Below, in pieces: positions 49,120 through 61,289 of a DNA stretch of 64,000 nt (positions within the stretch are counted from its first letter, which is position 1; the number at the start of each line of letters is the position of its first letter). The position numbers and the translations under genes are program-made. The stretch comes from Gyrodactylus bullatarudis (Eukaryota > Platyhelminthes > Monogenea > Gyrodactylidea > Gyrodactylidae). The notes beneath the pieces were generated by a model. That model was given only the letters and a program-made list of their open reading frames with translations, had not been told where the DNA came from and did no database searches. Where the stretch lies: positions 62,001 to 126,000 of the forward strand of contig SSNU01000061.1 in NCBI GenBank assembly GCA_012064415.1, read 5' to 3'.

Positions 49120-51278
49120 TCATTGCGGAAATTCCCAGATGTAGATGCTTCCATCTTCTCCTCCTGATACTATTCGTTTTTCCATAGGGCTTATTCTCAC
49201 ACATTTAATTGAGGATGAATGTCCTTTACCAACATGCGTTAAGATTCCCTCGTTATAATTCCATAACTTTAATAAGAATTTTAATAAGTTGAACAAAATT
49301 TTACTTGAATAACTTTATCATCCCCTCCTGAAACAAAGGCTGATCCATCTTTTGTAATATCTAATCCGTTGATCGAACCCATGTTGGAAGCATCTAGTTC
49401 TCTTACAAGTGATTCGTCATATAATTCCCAATAGCTTATCTTACGATTAGTACCCGTTGTTATAATTTGATACTCATTTGGATGATAACACACCATTTTG
49501 AACAAAGTATTTGAGAATATGATTTGCTTTCTTCTGAAGTTTCTGGATTAAAAAATATACTATAAACTCTTACTCAAGACACCAAATTATACAAGTTCCA
49601 TCTGAGGATGAGCTCACGCAGGAAGTATCTGATTTGTTCACTTTTATACAACTCACTGAATTAGCGTGTTCTTTCATAGTTGCGATAAGACTGGTAACGA
49701 AGTTTGAAGTAATTATTCTTTTATTTCTAGATCCAATATTACCTTTAAATTTCACTTCAGTTACCTTCCACACTCTAACCTTCGAAAAATTATTTACTAA
49801 TCTAAAATACTTGTCCTTCCCCTCCTCCAGTGATAATTTTGTCGCAAGTGCTTGTTGAAACAATTGCCGTAACCCCATTTTTATGAGCATCGTTTATATT
49901 GAACATTAATCTTCCTGTTTCTGGATAAAATGCCCGTATTTTACTATCACTCCATCCGCTTAGAATAGCTGTTCCATTCTTTAAAAGATCCAAAGAAAGG
50001 CAAGTCATGTTTTGAATTTTAATTTGCAATAATTCACATTTACTTCTTGCATGAAATACTCTGATTTCTTGATGAGAACACGAAACAAATATTTCTGAAC
50101 AATTTCTTTAAATTAAAAAATAGGAATTACTCAGGAAATTTTATATCATTCACTGTATTTCCATGACATGAGGATACTAATTCACTCTTGAATTCGTCCA
50201 AATCAAGATTATAAATGTAATTTTCATCCGTACTGATGACAACAGATTTATTATCATTATTAATTTTGCTAGTAATGTTGATGATTCTTCCATTCAGTTT
50301 CAATAATCTTGAATTGTAAAATTTAATCTTACTTGTTAGAATCCTTTCTAATTAATCCAGTAGAATCTATATTTACGAGCTGGATAGATCCATCACCTCC
50401 CCCCACAATCAATTTATCTTGAATAAACTTCAAGGCAGTAATGCCTAAGGAAATCCATTGATCTTTTAACTGAATACTCTTAAGTATTGCTTTTTGAGTA
50501 CCAATTATTAAAATATCACCCGTTGTGGTACCACAATAGAATTGACTGTCATCGTCTTGCATCTTGAAATTCAATAAGTATTTATAAATTACCTCTATAC
50601 ACAAAATGTTTCTTTTGTATTTTCCAAATGCACATTCAGTAAATTGTAGCTTCCTATTTAAATCATCCAATCTCCAAATTCTACAAGTATTGCTAAAGAA
50701 AATTATAATAGACTTAAATAAAGCATTACTCTCCAGCTGTCACGAAGATTTCATCAGTTCTTTTTGAATACGCTATGCATTGAACCAGTCCAGACTTCTT
50801 TGGTCGCGCCTCTTTGCCACAAATTAATCCAAGTTTTTCAATTGACCAGGCTGCAACACTAGAAAATTATACTTAATAGAACAAACCAACTGTCATCTGA
50901 GCCTCCTATCGATACGAGAAATTTTGATTTAGGCGAAAAAACTAAACTTTTAACACAGACTTTGTGCTGTGAGAATGTTGCTAGTTTTGATTGATTTTCG
51001 TAGCTCCATAGGATAATATCAGCTTTGTATCCCATGAAGGTTTTTTGCCCGGAAGCCACATAAGCTCCACATTTAGAAAGAGATAAACATGTGACGGTAC
51101 TGTCATGAGCATGTAAGAATACTTGGCTGTTATCTAATAACTTTTCAAAAACAACCGTCGATCCAATAGAATAAATGGCATTAATTTTATCTGGATGCAA
51201 AATGTAAGCATTACTGACACTTCCGTTGAAACCTATAGTTCCAAGTAATTTTAATGTTGGGGAGTTTTCTAAATGCAT
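49120..51278 (-). CDS. CFAP52: CFAP52 (WDR16) cilia- and flagella-associated WD40 protein
   Basis: CFAP52 is a microtubule inner protein of ciliary doublets, made of two WD40 propellers. The start is the ATG at 51278 and the stop lies at 49120-49122. Close matches to the family in order: IGFNGSVSNAYILHPDKI, YVASGQKTFMGYKADIILW, FYCGTTTGDILIIG, NMTCLSLDLLKNGTAILSGW with DSKIRAFYPETGRLMFNIN, ITGGGEGQV, SSDGTCIIW, and CYHPNEYQIITTGTNRKISYWE with SINGLDITKDG. Several small introns separate the exons, and all WD40 blocks expected from the human order are present. The estimated length, about 600 residues, is normal. This gene is strong evidence that the organism builds motile cilia. Confidence 0.93.
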
Positions 51279-51456
51279 GAAATTTAATTACAGTAATTCT
51301 ACTATAAAATTATTATATATATTTGATTTGGTGAATTAAGTCGTCAAGGTAAAAATTAAAACACGGCCAGTATTTCAAAAATTAACAAATTTTTAATTAT
51401 TTTAATTTGAATTTTAAATTTTGATTCAAAATTTTTGAAATATATATTATATAATA

Positions 51457-52240
51457 CAGTTGTGCCCCAGTTTTGGTGTATGAGAAATCGCACACCCCAA
51501 TTTTCCTATGAAACATAGATTTTTCTCATCATAGATCTACTTAAAAGTAGAACAAGTTTTTGAAAGATAATTTTTTGACCAAAATTTCACAATATTTTAG
51601 TTTTTTGTTTTAAAGAGAATTTTCTCTTGATTCGATCAGTACCACTAAGCCCTATTGCATTCGTCCACTGAGAATAAAAACTCTTGAAAATAAACTTTGA
51701 TAAAAAAGGCAATGTGTCACATTCAAAAGGTAATAGTTCAATAATTATAATTATTATAATCTATAATTATGGGTTTCAATTTAGTTATTATTAAATTATT
51801 TCCACTCTGGCTTAGACGCATCTCAGCTTCTGCGTTCCTGTACTCTAAGTATGCTACTCAACCAAATGGCCATTATAACCTGCGCTCTGTACCTATCTAC
51901 TCTATACTATTTAATGCACTCCTCCCCCTTCACACAAGATTTCAAATTAACTTTTCTCAGTTTAAAGATAAAAACATTGCCAACATTTGTTCATATTTAA
52001 TACATTTGTACCAGATAATCACAATATGCTTAATAATTATTTCAAATAAAAAATCTAGTATATATTTAGTTTCAAACATTTTCTATGTTAGCTTCATTAA
52101 TTAATTACATCTTCATGTCTAATAAAAAATCAATGACGAATTCTATCAAAAGTCATTTCAGTGTCTTGATGAGAAGAACTATTTTTCATATGAAAATTGG
52201 AGTGTGCGATTTCTCATACACTAAAACTGGGGCACAACTG
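51457..52240. mobile_element. 784-bp DNA transposon with 57-bp terminal inverted repeats, TA-flanked, with LINE-like sequence inside
   Basis: The ends 51457-51513 and 52184-52240 are inverted repeats, matching at 54 of 57 positions and beginning CAGTTGTGCCCCAG. Both ends are flanked by the dinucleotide TA, as in Tc1/mariner and pogo elements. No transposase frame remains. Inside, at about 51800-52010, is a plus-strand sequence with LFPLWLRRISASAF, resembling the LINE tail at 43.5 and 59 kb, so a retroelement fragment probably inserted into it. Confidence 0.85.
51769..52030 (+). mobile_element. LINE 3' fragment nested in the TA-flanked transposon
   Basis: The frame reads KLFPLWLRRISASAF and then continues with a decayed tail. 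It is similar to LFPLWTRRIAF at 43.5 kb and to MRRIAFSAAL at 59.0 kb. It lacks an RT core and is a relic. It lies inside the 784-bp inverted-repeat element. Confidence 0.55.
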
Positions 52241-54149
52241 TATATAAATTATATACAGTGGATGATTTTTGTTTGTACAGTAGAGTAAGCAAATCTCATG
52301 GTGTGTGATTGCCGAAAAAGGGGGTCTCTAGAACTTTTTACCTTAAGAGACCCCATATGGATGATGACGTCATCCAACATTAGTCTTGAATGGGAAAAAT
52401 GAATCTAAAACTTTTAACGAAAACCTCGTCTTTTAACCTTCATATATCTTAGATGATATAATATTTTAGCCTTAAATTTAAGGAAATTAAATAACTTTTT
52501 ATTCTGTGTCGATTGGTGCTAATTTCATGATCATTGAACGAAAAAAAATTAACTTTGTTTTGGCTGAAGCAAACTGAATAAAAATTGGCTTAACGATAGA
52601 ACATGAAAAGAATAAGCCAATGCTGAAATTTCGGCTAGAAATTATGAAAATTATCACATATATGGTTAAGCAAAATGTCACCTGGTTTCTGAAAAAATAT
52701 AAATTTCATACTCCTACTCATAAGTAATCAAGCAAAAATGTCTTTACCGTCCGGTTTAACTCTCATAAATTTTTTAGGAAGTTTAGTGTAATATTATATT
52801 ATATTTTAGTATTAGTTACTAAATTGTACGTCAAAATATAGAAAGTCTAAATTTTAGAGTCCAAACAGTTTAGACTTCAAACTTGATTCTGTGACCCATG
52901 ATATTGGAGATTCCATCATAAAGACTAAAATTAAGTTTGAAGCATTAAAATAGTTGAATGTTATTATCTTTGTATTTTTGAGACTACTTATAAGTAAATA
53001 CATTAACTATTATTAATACATAAGTTAGGTAACATGACAATAATATATTAATGATATAATAAATGTATAATTTTCAATTTTTTCGCAATAAAAATATTTC
53101 GAAAATCACATAACCAAGCTTTTATGGCTCTTCTAATGGAGAGGCTTAAATTCCATTTTTATGGAAATTTTTCTATATATGCAATGAAGATTTCATACCA
53201 AAATTTAAGAAAGAAAGTGCCATCTACCGATTAAGGTTTTCTTTCGGGTCAACGAGGTTGACCGTCAACCTACTATGTAGGACATACATCAACCAAACAA
53301 CTAGAACTTATCGTAAAAGAGAGTTAAAGAACATCTGAATCCGAAGCACATAAGAACATAAGCCTAAATTAAAAAAACTGGTCTCATTCCTAATGAATCC
53401 AATTTTAAAATCTATTATTAGGTCAATCTGGGCAAAAATTGCACGTTTATGACCACCCTTATACTACGTCAAAATCCCAAATCGCCAAGAAAAACTTCAT
53501 GTGGAAGCTGAAGCTGTAATTGTGTCTATAGAAGATGATGACATTGAAATTAGGGAGGAATCTAAAACGACAAGACGTTGACGAAAGTCGATAATTAACT
53601 ATACCTCGTTCAATAAAATGCGCAAGCTACAATAAGACTAGGCTAGATATGAAACCAAGGAGAAGTCAACAATATTTGATAATCAGAATTATACCCAACC
53701 AGTAATTAGCGGGAAAAGAAAAGAGAAAAGAAAAAACTTAAGGTCAGTGTTGGCAAAACACGTTGAATGATCAATAAAATATAATTTATTTCATGATTAA
53801 TAAATCTTGAAAAAATTTACAGTAGTTATATTGCAATACAAGGGAGTTTAAAGTTTGAATAATTTATAGTGCACATTTTTGAATCTCACTATTGTTTCAA
53901 TAGCGCAATCTTATAGGTTTCTTTTGTACTCTCTACAATAGAAATAAACAATTATCTGATAAAAATAAATTTAAAGATCTCCTTTTTTCTAAGAAAAGTT
54001 ATCAAAATATTAAGTAAAATGAATACAGTCGATGGTAAGAATGAATTATTAAAAACCTCTGCTGTTTCAGAAAAATTATCACGGATGTCTAACAATTTCA
54101 AGGCGACGGAAGTAGAAATTTAGGCCTATAGCTATCAAAAAAACGAACG
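52241..54149. other. Long gene-poor region
   Basis: Mostly A+T-rich DNA with no supported gene. It includes a short hairpin (GGGGTCTCT near 52320 and its complement about 20 bases on), a palindromic cyclic-AMP-response-like site GATGACGTCATC near 52365, and scattered short open stretches near 53300-53600 that look like decayed coding sequence of unknown origin. Confidence 0.45.
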
Positions 54150-57100
54150 TCAACAACCGCCGCCTTCACGAAAATCCGTGGTGGGAATTTTATCAAAGTT
54201 GCTGTATTCATCATTCTCTCCCAAACAATTCAATTTCATATCCAGTCCCTTGAGATTGCAATGAACTTTAGTTGCAAACATGACTCTGTTAGTCTAAATG
54301 AAAATAATAATATATTCACCAATATTGAAATATGAATTGTGAAATGTTTTGAACCAACTTTGTTATTACTCAGAGATTTGGTCTGGTTTGATTGAAAATG
54401 TCGTAAAATAGGATAAATGGGAGATTTTAAAGAAGCACTCAGTGCAGCTTTGAGGAAGCTATTTTCAATTGATTTACTACCATCATCATCATCTTTTGTT
54501 GTTTCATCTTCACTTGAAGAACTACTTAATGAACCCTCTGCATCAGGAGAATTGAGATTTGAATTTGAGATCTGAACTTTTGAAGCAGATTGTAGAAAAC
54601 CTTTTGTTCGATTTAAATCAAAGCTGGATAGATTTGGAACATCCAATAAAACCCTCTTTCGCCTTTTTAGCAGGGCTTCTTGCAACTAGAGAATATTATT
54701 TAGAGTATTCTAATTAAAAAATCGAGATTGGGATTGTTGTATAAATTCTTACTAATATTTGGACATTTATTCAAATTCAGTATCTTGTTAAGTCAAAGTC
54801 AAATTTAATCCACACTACTGGTCTTTATATAAAATTCAAAGATCCCTGATTTCTTCTTACCTCAATTTTTCTCATCCTATCCTCACTGTCTGGTTGGATC
54901 AGATCGATTCGATTCAAGAGTTTTGATCTATCGAATTTCGAATCTTTCCTATTCATCAAGTAGGCTTTAACATTGTTCAACCGACGTTCTTTTCTTTCTG
55001 ACAACCCTCCAGAATTTTGCATGTCAACAAGTTTCTTGAAAGTGTTTATAGTCTCGTTGAGTTTTTTGCATTTTTCTTTCAATTCTTCTAATTGCTTCAT
55101 TTGCCTATCCATGGATCTAGAGAAAGAAATTTGAAATTCAGGTTTTGAAAATTTCTGGTTGTGCGTTTCCTTTTTGATTTTATCTCTACTCTGAGATTCT
55201 GAGAACTGCAACTATTCGAGACTAAACTTTACTACTCTTCAGTTTTAATTATAGTAATATTAATACAAGGGAACGATCTAGTTCTTCATCGAGTATCCTT
55301 ATCTCTTGACATTTGATGATTTATTTTTTGTCTATACTATGCATTAGACTATGAAATATATGATTTACAATAGTGTCCCAAAATTTTTTATTCGATAAAT
55401 AGTAAACTCACTGTTTTTCATAGTCATTAGCACTAGATTCAATTTCAACTTGTCTTGATTGCATTTGCACAAGACTTGGAAGTCTTTCATTACATAATAA
55501 TATTAAATTTGTAGCATGAAATAAGCGCTGCTCCAAAGAATTCACAAAAGTTGAGTTAAGTGCACATCTTCCCTTTAACATTTCATCAACAACCTCTTCG
55601 AGTACTCCCTCCAAATCACTAAGTTGACCAACAGTATTCATACGCTTTCCGTTAAATTCAGACGTTATTCGGTCTAATCTCAAACGATCTGCTCTAACTT
55701 GTTGTATTTGAGGTTCCAATAATGGACACATAACTTTGTTTCTAGCAGCCGTATGAACTTGTCTCATTTTGTTCATCAATTTAAAATTGAGTAATTTCAT
55801 GTTCTTCTCAAATTCTTGTGCAATATTCTTATGGTGATTTTTAAGAGACACAATTTCTTCCTTCATTGATTCCACCTCGACGAGAGATTCTTTCAATTTT
55901 TGTCTAATATTTCCATCATCATTATTATTGTAGTTACTCTCATTTTCGATATTGAGATTCTTGAAAGCTGTTATGAAGGACTCAGATTTAACTCCTGAAT
56001 TCCTTAGAGCCTGAAATAGCTTCATTAAATAATTGACATGGCTCTGAGGTACATCATTATTTTCATCAGCTTCATTCCTATGAATAAAAAAATTTAGTCT
56101 TTTTTAATTTAAAAACCTGTTAAAAATCAACCAACTCTTTCTCTGGTTTATCCGAAAAATCATCAACTGAGGAAACAGAAAAATCTTCAGGACAACGTTC
56201 CATTTTATGAAGCGCTGATGGACAAGTACACATGATCTGATTTTGATTATTACAAGCATTCGAATGACAACTAGGATGAAATTGTTTATTTGAATTCGGA
56301 TCATTTGGATTAGGAACGTTTTGGGCAGATTCTGAAATATCACTTATTTTGCCTTGCTTGGCCAGGTTAATTTGATTCAATTGAGCAAGCGATAGAAAAG
56401 TCGGCTGTCCATTTGAATTAATTATGTAAGGTATGACTGATCTATTGATTTGATTGGGTAAATTTGAACTTTGACATCTTATATCTAGATGAGTGAATTT
56501 TTATCTTTTTATTAATGAACACAAATTGCCTAACAAGCATAGTTTAATTAATATTGGAAAATAAATGACAAGTTAATCTCACTTGCTCTAATGATTAGAG
56601 TCTAACGGTTATAATTGATCTAACCTATCAATAAGCTTTTTTGATAGTCATCATTTTTTAGTGAAGAACAATTGAAAAAATTTATTGACAGAAAGAGAGA
56701 AAGAGAAACGAAATAAAAGCGCCCTATTCTTATGATCAATTGGCATCACCTTCTTTCTGATTGAAAAAATTTTCCATGAAATGATTATACTCTGCCTATT
56801 TAATAGTGTCAGTGAAGGATTTAAATGACCATAACTTCTCACTGGCTTCTTATTTAAAAATCATTAAAAGGAATACCAATTTCGCTGTGATTACATTGAA
56901 AAATTCTTGTAAGATTAAGGGACATTTTTTCAAATAAAAAATTCTTTCTAAATTTGATTACACTCTAGGTATACTCAGAAACATTAGCTAGAAAATTAGA
57001 AACGGATAAAATTCAAAAAAATCTTTCTACCTTTCTAACTTTTCAATATCATCAGCTGCTTATTTCTCAAGAGCCTATATCAAATTTACTTGCTTGATGG

Positions 57101-60100
57101 AGAAAATTTTCATTTTCAACTCCAAATTTTTATATTGAATCAGCCTTGATGAAACCGTGCTTTCGAAGCTTGATAAATCCGACCTTATACTTTCTCTACA
57201 AAGTCAGTTATCAATCGTTTACTTACTCATTCCACTGCATCACCTGTTGCTGCTGCTAAAACCTCTTTTCGTGATGTTGTTGCTGCTCAACCGAATACAT
57301 CGATTAAAGGGACTACTGTTTCTGCTCCCAAGACTCAAAAGACCCAAAAATTTTCATCAAGCTCATCTAACTCCTCACCAAAACCGTCTAACTCGATACT
57401 TGCTCACATGAAGACCAACTCCAATGAACTAGGGACAAGCATCCTTTCGACCATTCAGAAGCATGCCCCACTTTACCTTTCATCATAATATAAAACACCT
57501 ACACCCAATAAACAATTTCTCTCTCTTTTATACACTTATTGTATAACTCAGCAAAACTCTCGAAAAATAGTTCCCTCTCTACATCCCAAACTCTTTTCGA
57601 GCTATCCATCAAAGGGAGACTTAAAGACTCATCCTTAGAGAGCTTGGAGTAAAATCAAATACCTCGCTAATTTATCATCCTCCTCTAAGTCCGAACAGGA
57701 TATCTCTGCAGACAGTTTAAATGAATTCTTCACTTCAGTTTATTCAGAATTTTGTACTGTTGAGAAAGTTGAAATTTCCGCCAAGACGCCTCCTGAGGAT
57801 ATTTTAGACATTTTATTGAACTCTAATTCCAAGAAACGTAGAGATGATCATCTTATTTCTAACATTCTACTCATCCCCCTCCCATCTATATTTTTCGCGC
57901 ATTTAGCCAACTATTTCAATAAAATCATTAGTTCTTGTTCCATTCCAGCTGATTGGCTCAGAATAAAAATTACTCCAATTCCCAAGTGCTCAAAAGCTAT
58001 TAACCCTTCCGACTTTAGACCGATTTCTAACCTCCCAATTTTCCTTTCAATCATTGACAATTTTATCAATTCTCACTTGAAAACTATAAATCTCTGCAAT
58101 ATTGATGGTTCTCAACATGGATTCGTTCAAGGCCGAAGCACTGCCACAAATATCGTATCATTCATCGACTCAGCCAATGAATTAAAATATAGACGAATTC
58201 CAGCTGCTGTTATATATGTCGATATCTCAAAGACTTGACAAATTACCTTTCAACGACATCAAAGATTCTCTCATAAGAAAAATGGTTAAAGCCCACATCA
58301 TCAACCTCGCTCTGGAATTCCTGCAAACCCTGTCTCAATATGTCTCCTTCAATGGATCTTTATCAGCCCTATCCCAAATCAGTTCCGGAGTCCCACAAGG
58401 ATCTACAATTGGGCCCAGTCTGTTCAATTTTGTTTTTGCACAGATATCTCCCTCGTCTCCTGATGTCACATATTTTAAATATGCTGATGACATCAAGATT
58501 TTATGCCTCATTAATCAGAACTCCGACACAATCCAACAAGAGCTCAATCACTTAGACTTATCACTCGCTCAAATTGGACTGTCCCTTAACCATCTCAAAA
58601 CTAGTATTCTCTGTCTTTAATCCAACATTCAACTGGAGCCAAATCTTCTTCCCTTATTGGTATCTCAGATAAAGGACCTTGGACTCAATTATAATAATAA
58701 ACTTGACACCTCATGAACTGAACCTCAGTTCATGCAGTAACCACCCATAAGTCCCTAAGAATCAAATCGTACTTCCTACAAAAATTCGTACATGCGCCAG
58801 ACCTAAAACTGCTGCTTATTCAAACAATGTATTCTGCCCCATCTCGACTATGGAGCTTCGTTGTTATGTAACCTAATTAAAAAATTGAAACTCTCCAGTA
58901 TCAGTTCCTCCGATCTTATTTTGGAGCATATTCGTAAAAAGAGCTACTTAACAGATCAAATCTCCATCCTATTTAGATGAGAAGGATTGCCTTTTCTGCA
59001 GCACTTTACCACATTTCCCTGTTGCCATACACCAGAATTCATATCAAATTTAATTTTATCATGACGAACCCTAACGATGTTCTCCAGATTCGAAACATAT
59101 GCGCCTTCTTATACAAGTTAATTCCAGATCACTTAGATATTGATTTTACCTTTTTCCAGAAACCTTAACTATTTTGTGTGTATCCGTTTCTCAATTTTGT
59201 ATCACAATAAAAAAATTATATTTAAAATACTTGCATTCCTGTAATATAGGAGAGTATAGGAGGTCCTACATATTTTATCTATATTGATCAATCATTCACG
59301 TATTTTTCTATTGAAATAAACATTATTTTTCAAATTCATGATTGTCTTGTTTCAGTAATAATCTAAGGAGTCATTGCTTCAGACACCTTCTTAAAAGTTT
59401 GTAAGAAGCCCAATTCTCAGACTCACTAATATCTTAAACACTCTTCGAAAACATTATCGATATTTGATTCTCAATCAAAATGAAGCACCATATCAAACCT
59501 AATTTTTTCGAACAGATAGCCAAAAAACTGTCTTTTCAAAAAAATCCAGATCTCTCATAAAACTTTAATCTATAAATCAAGATTAAACTTTATATTAAAG
59601 ATAAACAACTTACTGCCCAAATTTGAAGGAATACCAACTTGATTTGGAGATTGAACTAAAATTGACCCAATAGGTGCATGAATTAAGTTGTTTTTAGCAG
59701 TGAGTCCTTGTGAATTTTGTTTGTTATTGTTATTCGAGAGATTTGATGTTGGAATTGCATAAACGAAAGTTGTGTTAGAATTTGGAGTAGAAAATGGCTG
59801 ATTTGATATAAAAACTGTCTTTGAATCTAAATTAATAATAGTCTCTTCAATATCTTTGACTTATAAATGAAACTTTTTGAATTAAAAGAATAAATCTATG
59901 AGTTAGACTCACCAGTTTTATTTCTTTGAGAATTTATTCCAACTTTTGATAGAGTTCCAATAGTCTCAGGATTCAAATTTTGTATATGATTATTTGGGTT
60001 CTGTTTGTAAACAATAGCCCCTGCAGGAATACTTGTTGGTTTGACTTGAATGATTTGACCATTGTTACTGAAAATTGCTTTGGGATTATTAACTGACTGT

Positions 60101-60180
60101 GGCAGATAAAATATTCTGTTTCCTTTCAAATTCTGAGCATTTCCTTCAACTTTAGTAATATTTTGGTCAGATAGATTCAT
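54150..60180 (-). CDS. Asn/Gln-rich coiled-coil protein, unrecognised, with a 3.1-kb intron
   Basis: I do not recognise the family. The start is the ATG at 60180 (MNLSDQNITKVEGNAQN). A low-complexity Asn/Gln/Ser/Pro region with short hydrophobic IFYLPQS- and FVYAIP-type stretches looks like a transcriptional-regulator tail. The exon ending at 59614 joins in phase to the exon at 56484 across an intron of 3,129 bp (56485-59613). Then come a Cys-containing segment (CNNQNQIMCTCP), a long helical coiled coil (55408-56025, ending SANDYEKQ), a second basic coiled coil (54825-55211, with LNNVKAYLMNRKDSKFD) and a final part (54236-54685) with an acidic Ser cluster. A 26-bp-class intron near 54300 leads to a last exon whose stop is at 54150-54152. 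The single-gene model rests on phase-consistent joins; some could instead be separate genes. Confidence 0.55.
57150..59220 (+). mobile_element. Decayed LINE-type non-LTR retrotransposon
   Basis: Reverse transcriptase motifs are visible, broken by frame shifts and stops. Motifs in order: WLRIKITPIPKCSKAINPSDFRPISNL (57950-58040), HGFVQGRSTATNIVSFIDSA (about 58118), VYVDISKTFD at the frame break near 58215-58240, GVPQGSTIGPSLFNFVF (58388-58438), the catalytic YADD box (58480), and the C-terminal LPHLDYGASLL-type motif near 58830, then MRRIAFSAAL. It ends with an AATAAAAAAATT-like tail near 59205. No complete endonuclease is visible; the 5' part (57157-57420) encodes a Thr/Ser/Lys-rich stretch. 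It lies antisense inside the 3.1-kb intron of the coiled-coil gene. Confidence 0.8.
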
Positions 60181-60406
60181 TTGTACAATACATCATTTGC
60201 AAAGACTCATGAACAATTGTGAATTGTTTCTAAAGAAGAAATTCTTTACCTCACAAATGACGGGAGACATTTATAAGATGAAGCATTATGATTGGTTATT
60301 TGATTTATTCATTGATCCCAAAGTAAAACTCATTTCATTGGTTAGAATTCTTATAATGAATAAATAAGAGAAATTTGGTCGATAAAGAATTAGTTTAATG
60401 AAAAAA

Positions 60407-60760
60407 TTATACATTTGGAATCAATTCTAATAAATCTTCTTTAATTTCAATAGAAAAAAGCTTGGAGACCTTTTCATAAACATTGGTTATAAACTCTTCG
60501 AAACCAAATGCTGTGTTATTTTGAGTGTCATAAGGGATCATTTCAAGAAAGAGAACGTTTGGACTAATTTTGATATCCACTAGGTAAATTCTATCACTTG
60601 TTGGAGTGTAATAAAAATATTTCGATCTATGGCTGTGATCGATTTCTAGAGTTTTTTCTTTTAGAGAATTCAATTCAAGACCCTGAACTCTGATGCTTTC
60701 TTGGTTAACCAGAATTTTTGGTCTAAAAATATAAAAAGTCTTTGGATTCATAATTCGCAT
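60407..60760 (-). CDS. Hypothetical 117-residue protein
   Basis: One uninterrupted frame from the ATG at 60760 to the stop at 60407. The sequence (MRIMNPKTFYIFRPKILVN...) has alternating hydrophobic residues typical of beta strands (YLVDIKISPNVLFLEMIPY) and a final helix (EEFITNVYEKVSKLFSIEI). No membrane segment and no recognised family. Its start lies 102 bp from the divergent UEV start, so the pair may share a promoter. The frame is longer than most chance frames here and has a balanced composition, which makes it a probable gene. Confidence 0.5.
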   Translation of the reverse strand: MRIMNPKTFYIFRPKILVNQESIRVQGLELNSLKEKTLEIDHSHRSKYFYYTPTSDRIYLVDIKISPNVLFLEMIPYDTQNNTAFGFEEFITNVYEKVSKLFSIEIKEDLLELIPNV

Positions 60761-60862
60761 TCATTTAAACCATATATTATTACACCAAGTAGTTTTTGTT
60801 TTTTTTGTTGTCCCAATACGAATTATCTTATCAATTGTAGAAAAAAATATATTTTAAATTGA

Positions 60863-61289
60863 ATGACATCTGATACAGGTTAATAATTCAATAATTATTT
60901 TCAGTGAAAGTTCCTCGAGGCTTTTATTTGCTAGAAGAATTTGATAAAGGCGTTGCAGGTTTAGAAAATGGTAAAATCAGCTGGGGTCTTGAGAACCCCG
61001 AGGATTTTTCATTGACAAATTGGCATGGACTAATCGTAGCTAATACGGATGATATGATCCGTTTCAAAATTATTTGTGGCGAAGATTATCCTGATAAACC
61101 TCCTAAAGTGTAAATCTTGATTTTAACTTGTTTAGATTCATTAAAGATTTCAAAGATCCAAATATCGTTGATACCCATACAGGGGAAATTCATCCTTCAA
61201 AACTACCCTGCTTAGCTAAGTGGAAGTACGGGATGACTATAGCTGACGTACTTCAACAATTCAACTCTACTTATCTACGTCCACACTGA
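60863..61289 (+). CDS. UBE2V: Ubiquitin-conjugating enzyme variant (UEV / UBE2V, Mms2-like)
   Basis: UEV proteins lack a catalytic cysteine. They pair with UBC13 to build Lys63-linked ubiquitin chains in DNA-damage tolerance and NF-kB-type signalling. Exons are 60863-60878 (a 16-base first coding exon), 60905-61109 and 61136-61289, with two introns of 26 bp. The fold segments PRGFYLLEEFDKG, GLIVANTDDMIRFKIICG, DYPDKPPKV and LAKWKYGMTIADVLQQF fit UEV. The only cysteine in the relevant area (LPCLAKW) lies four residues before the Trp, not at the E2 active-site position. The C-terminus ends LRPH and is shorter than vertebrate UBE2V. AATAAA follows at 61318. It converges on the ELL gene. Confidence 0.9.

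Noticed and set aside
51769..52104. Open frame of 111 codons read as a host gene.
   Set aside because: It lies between the inverted ends of a transposon and resembles the tail of nearby LINE copies.
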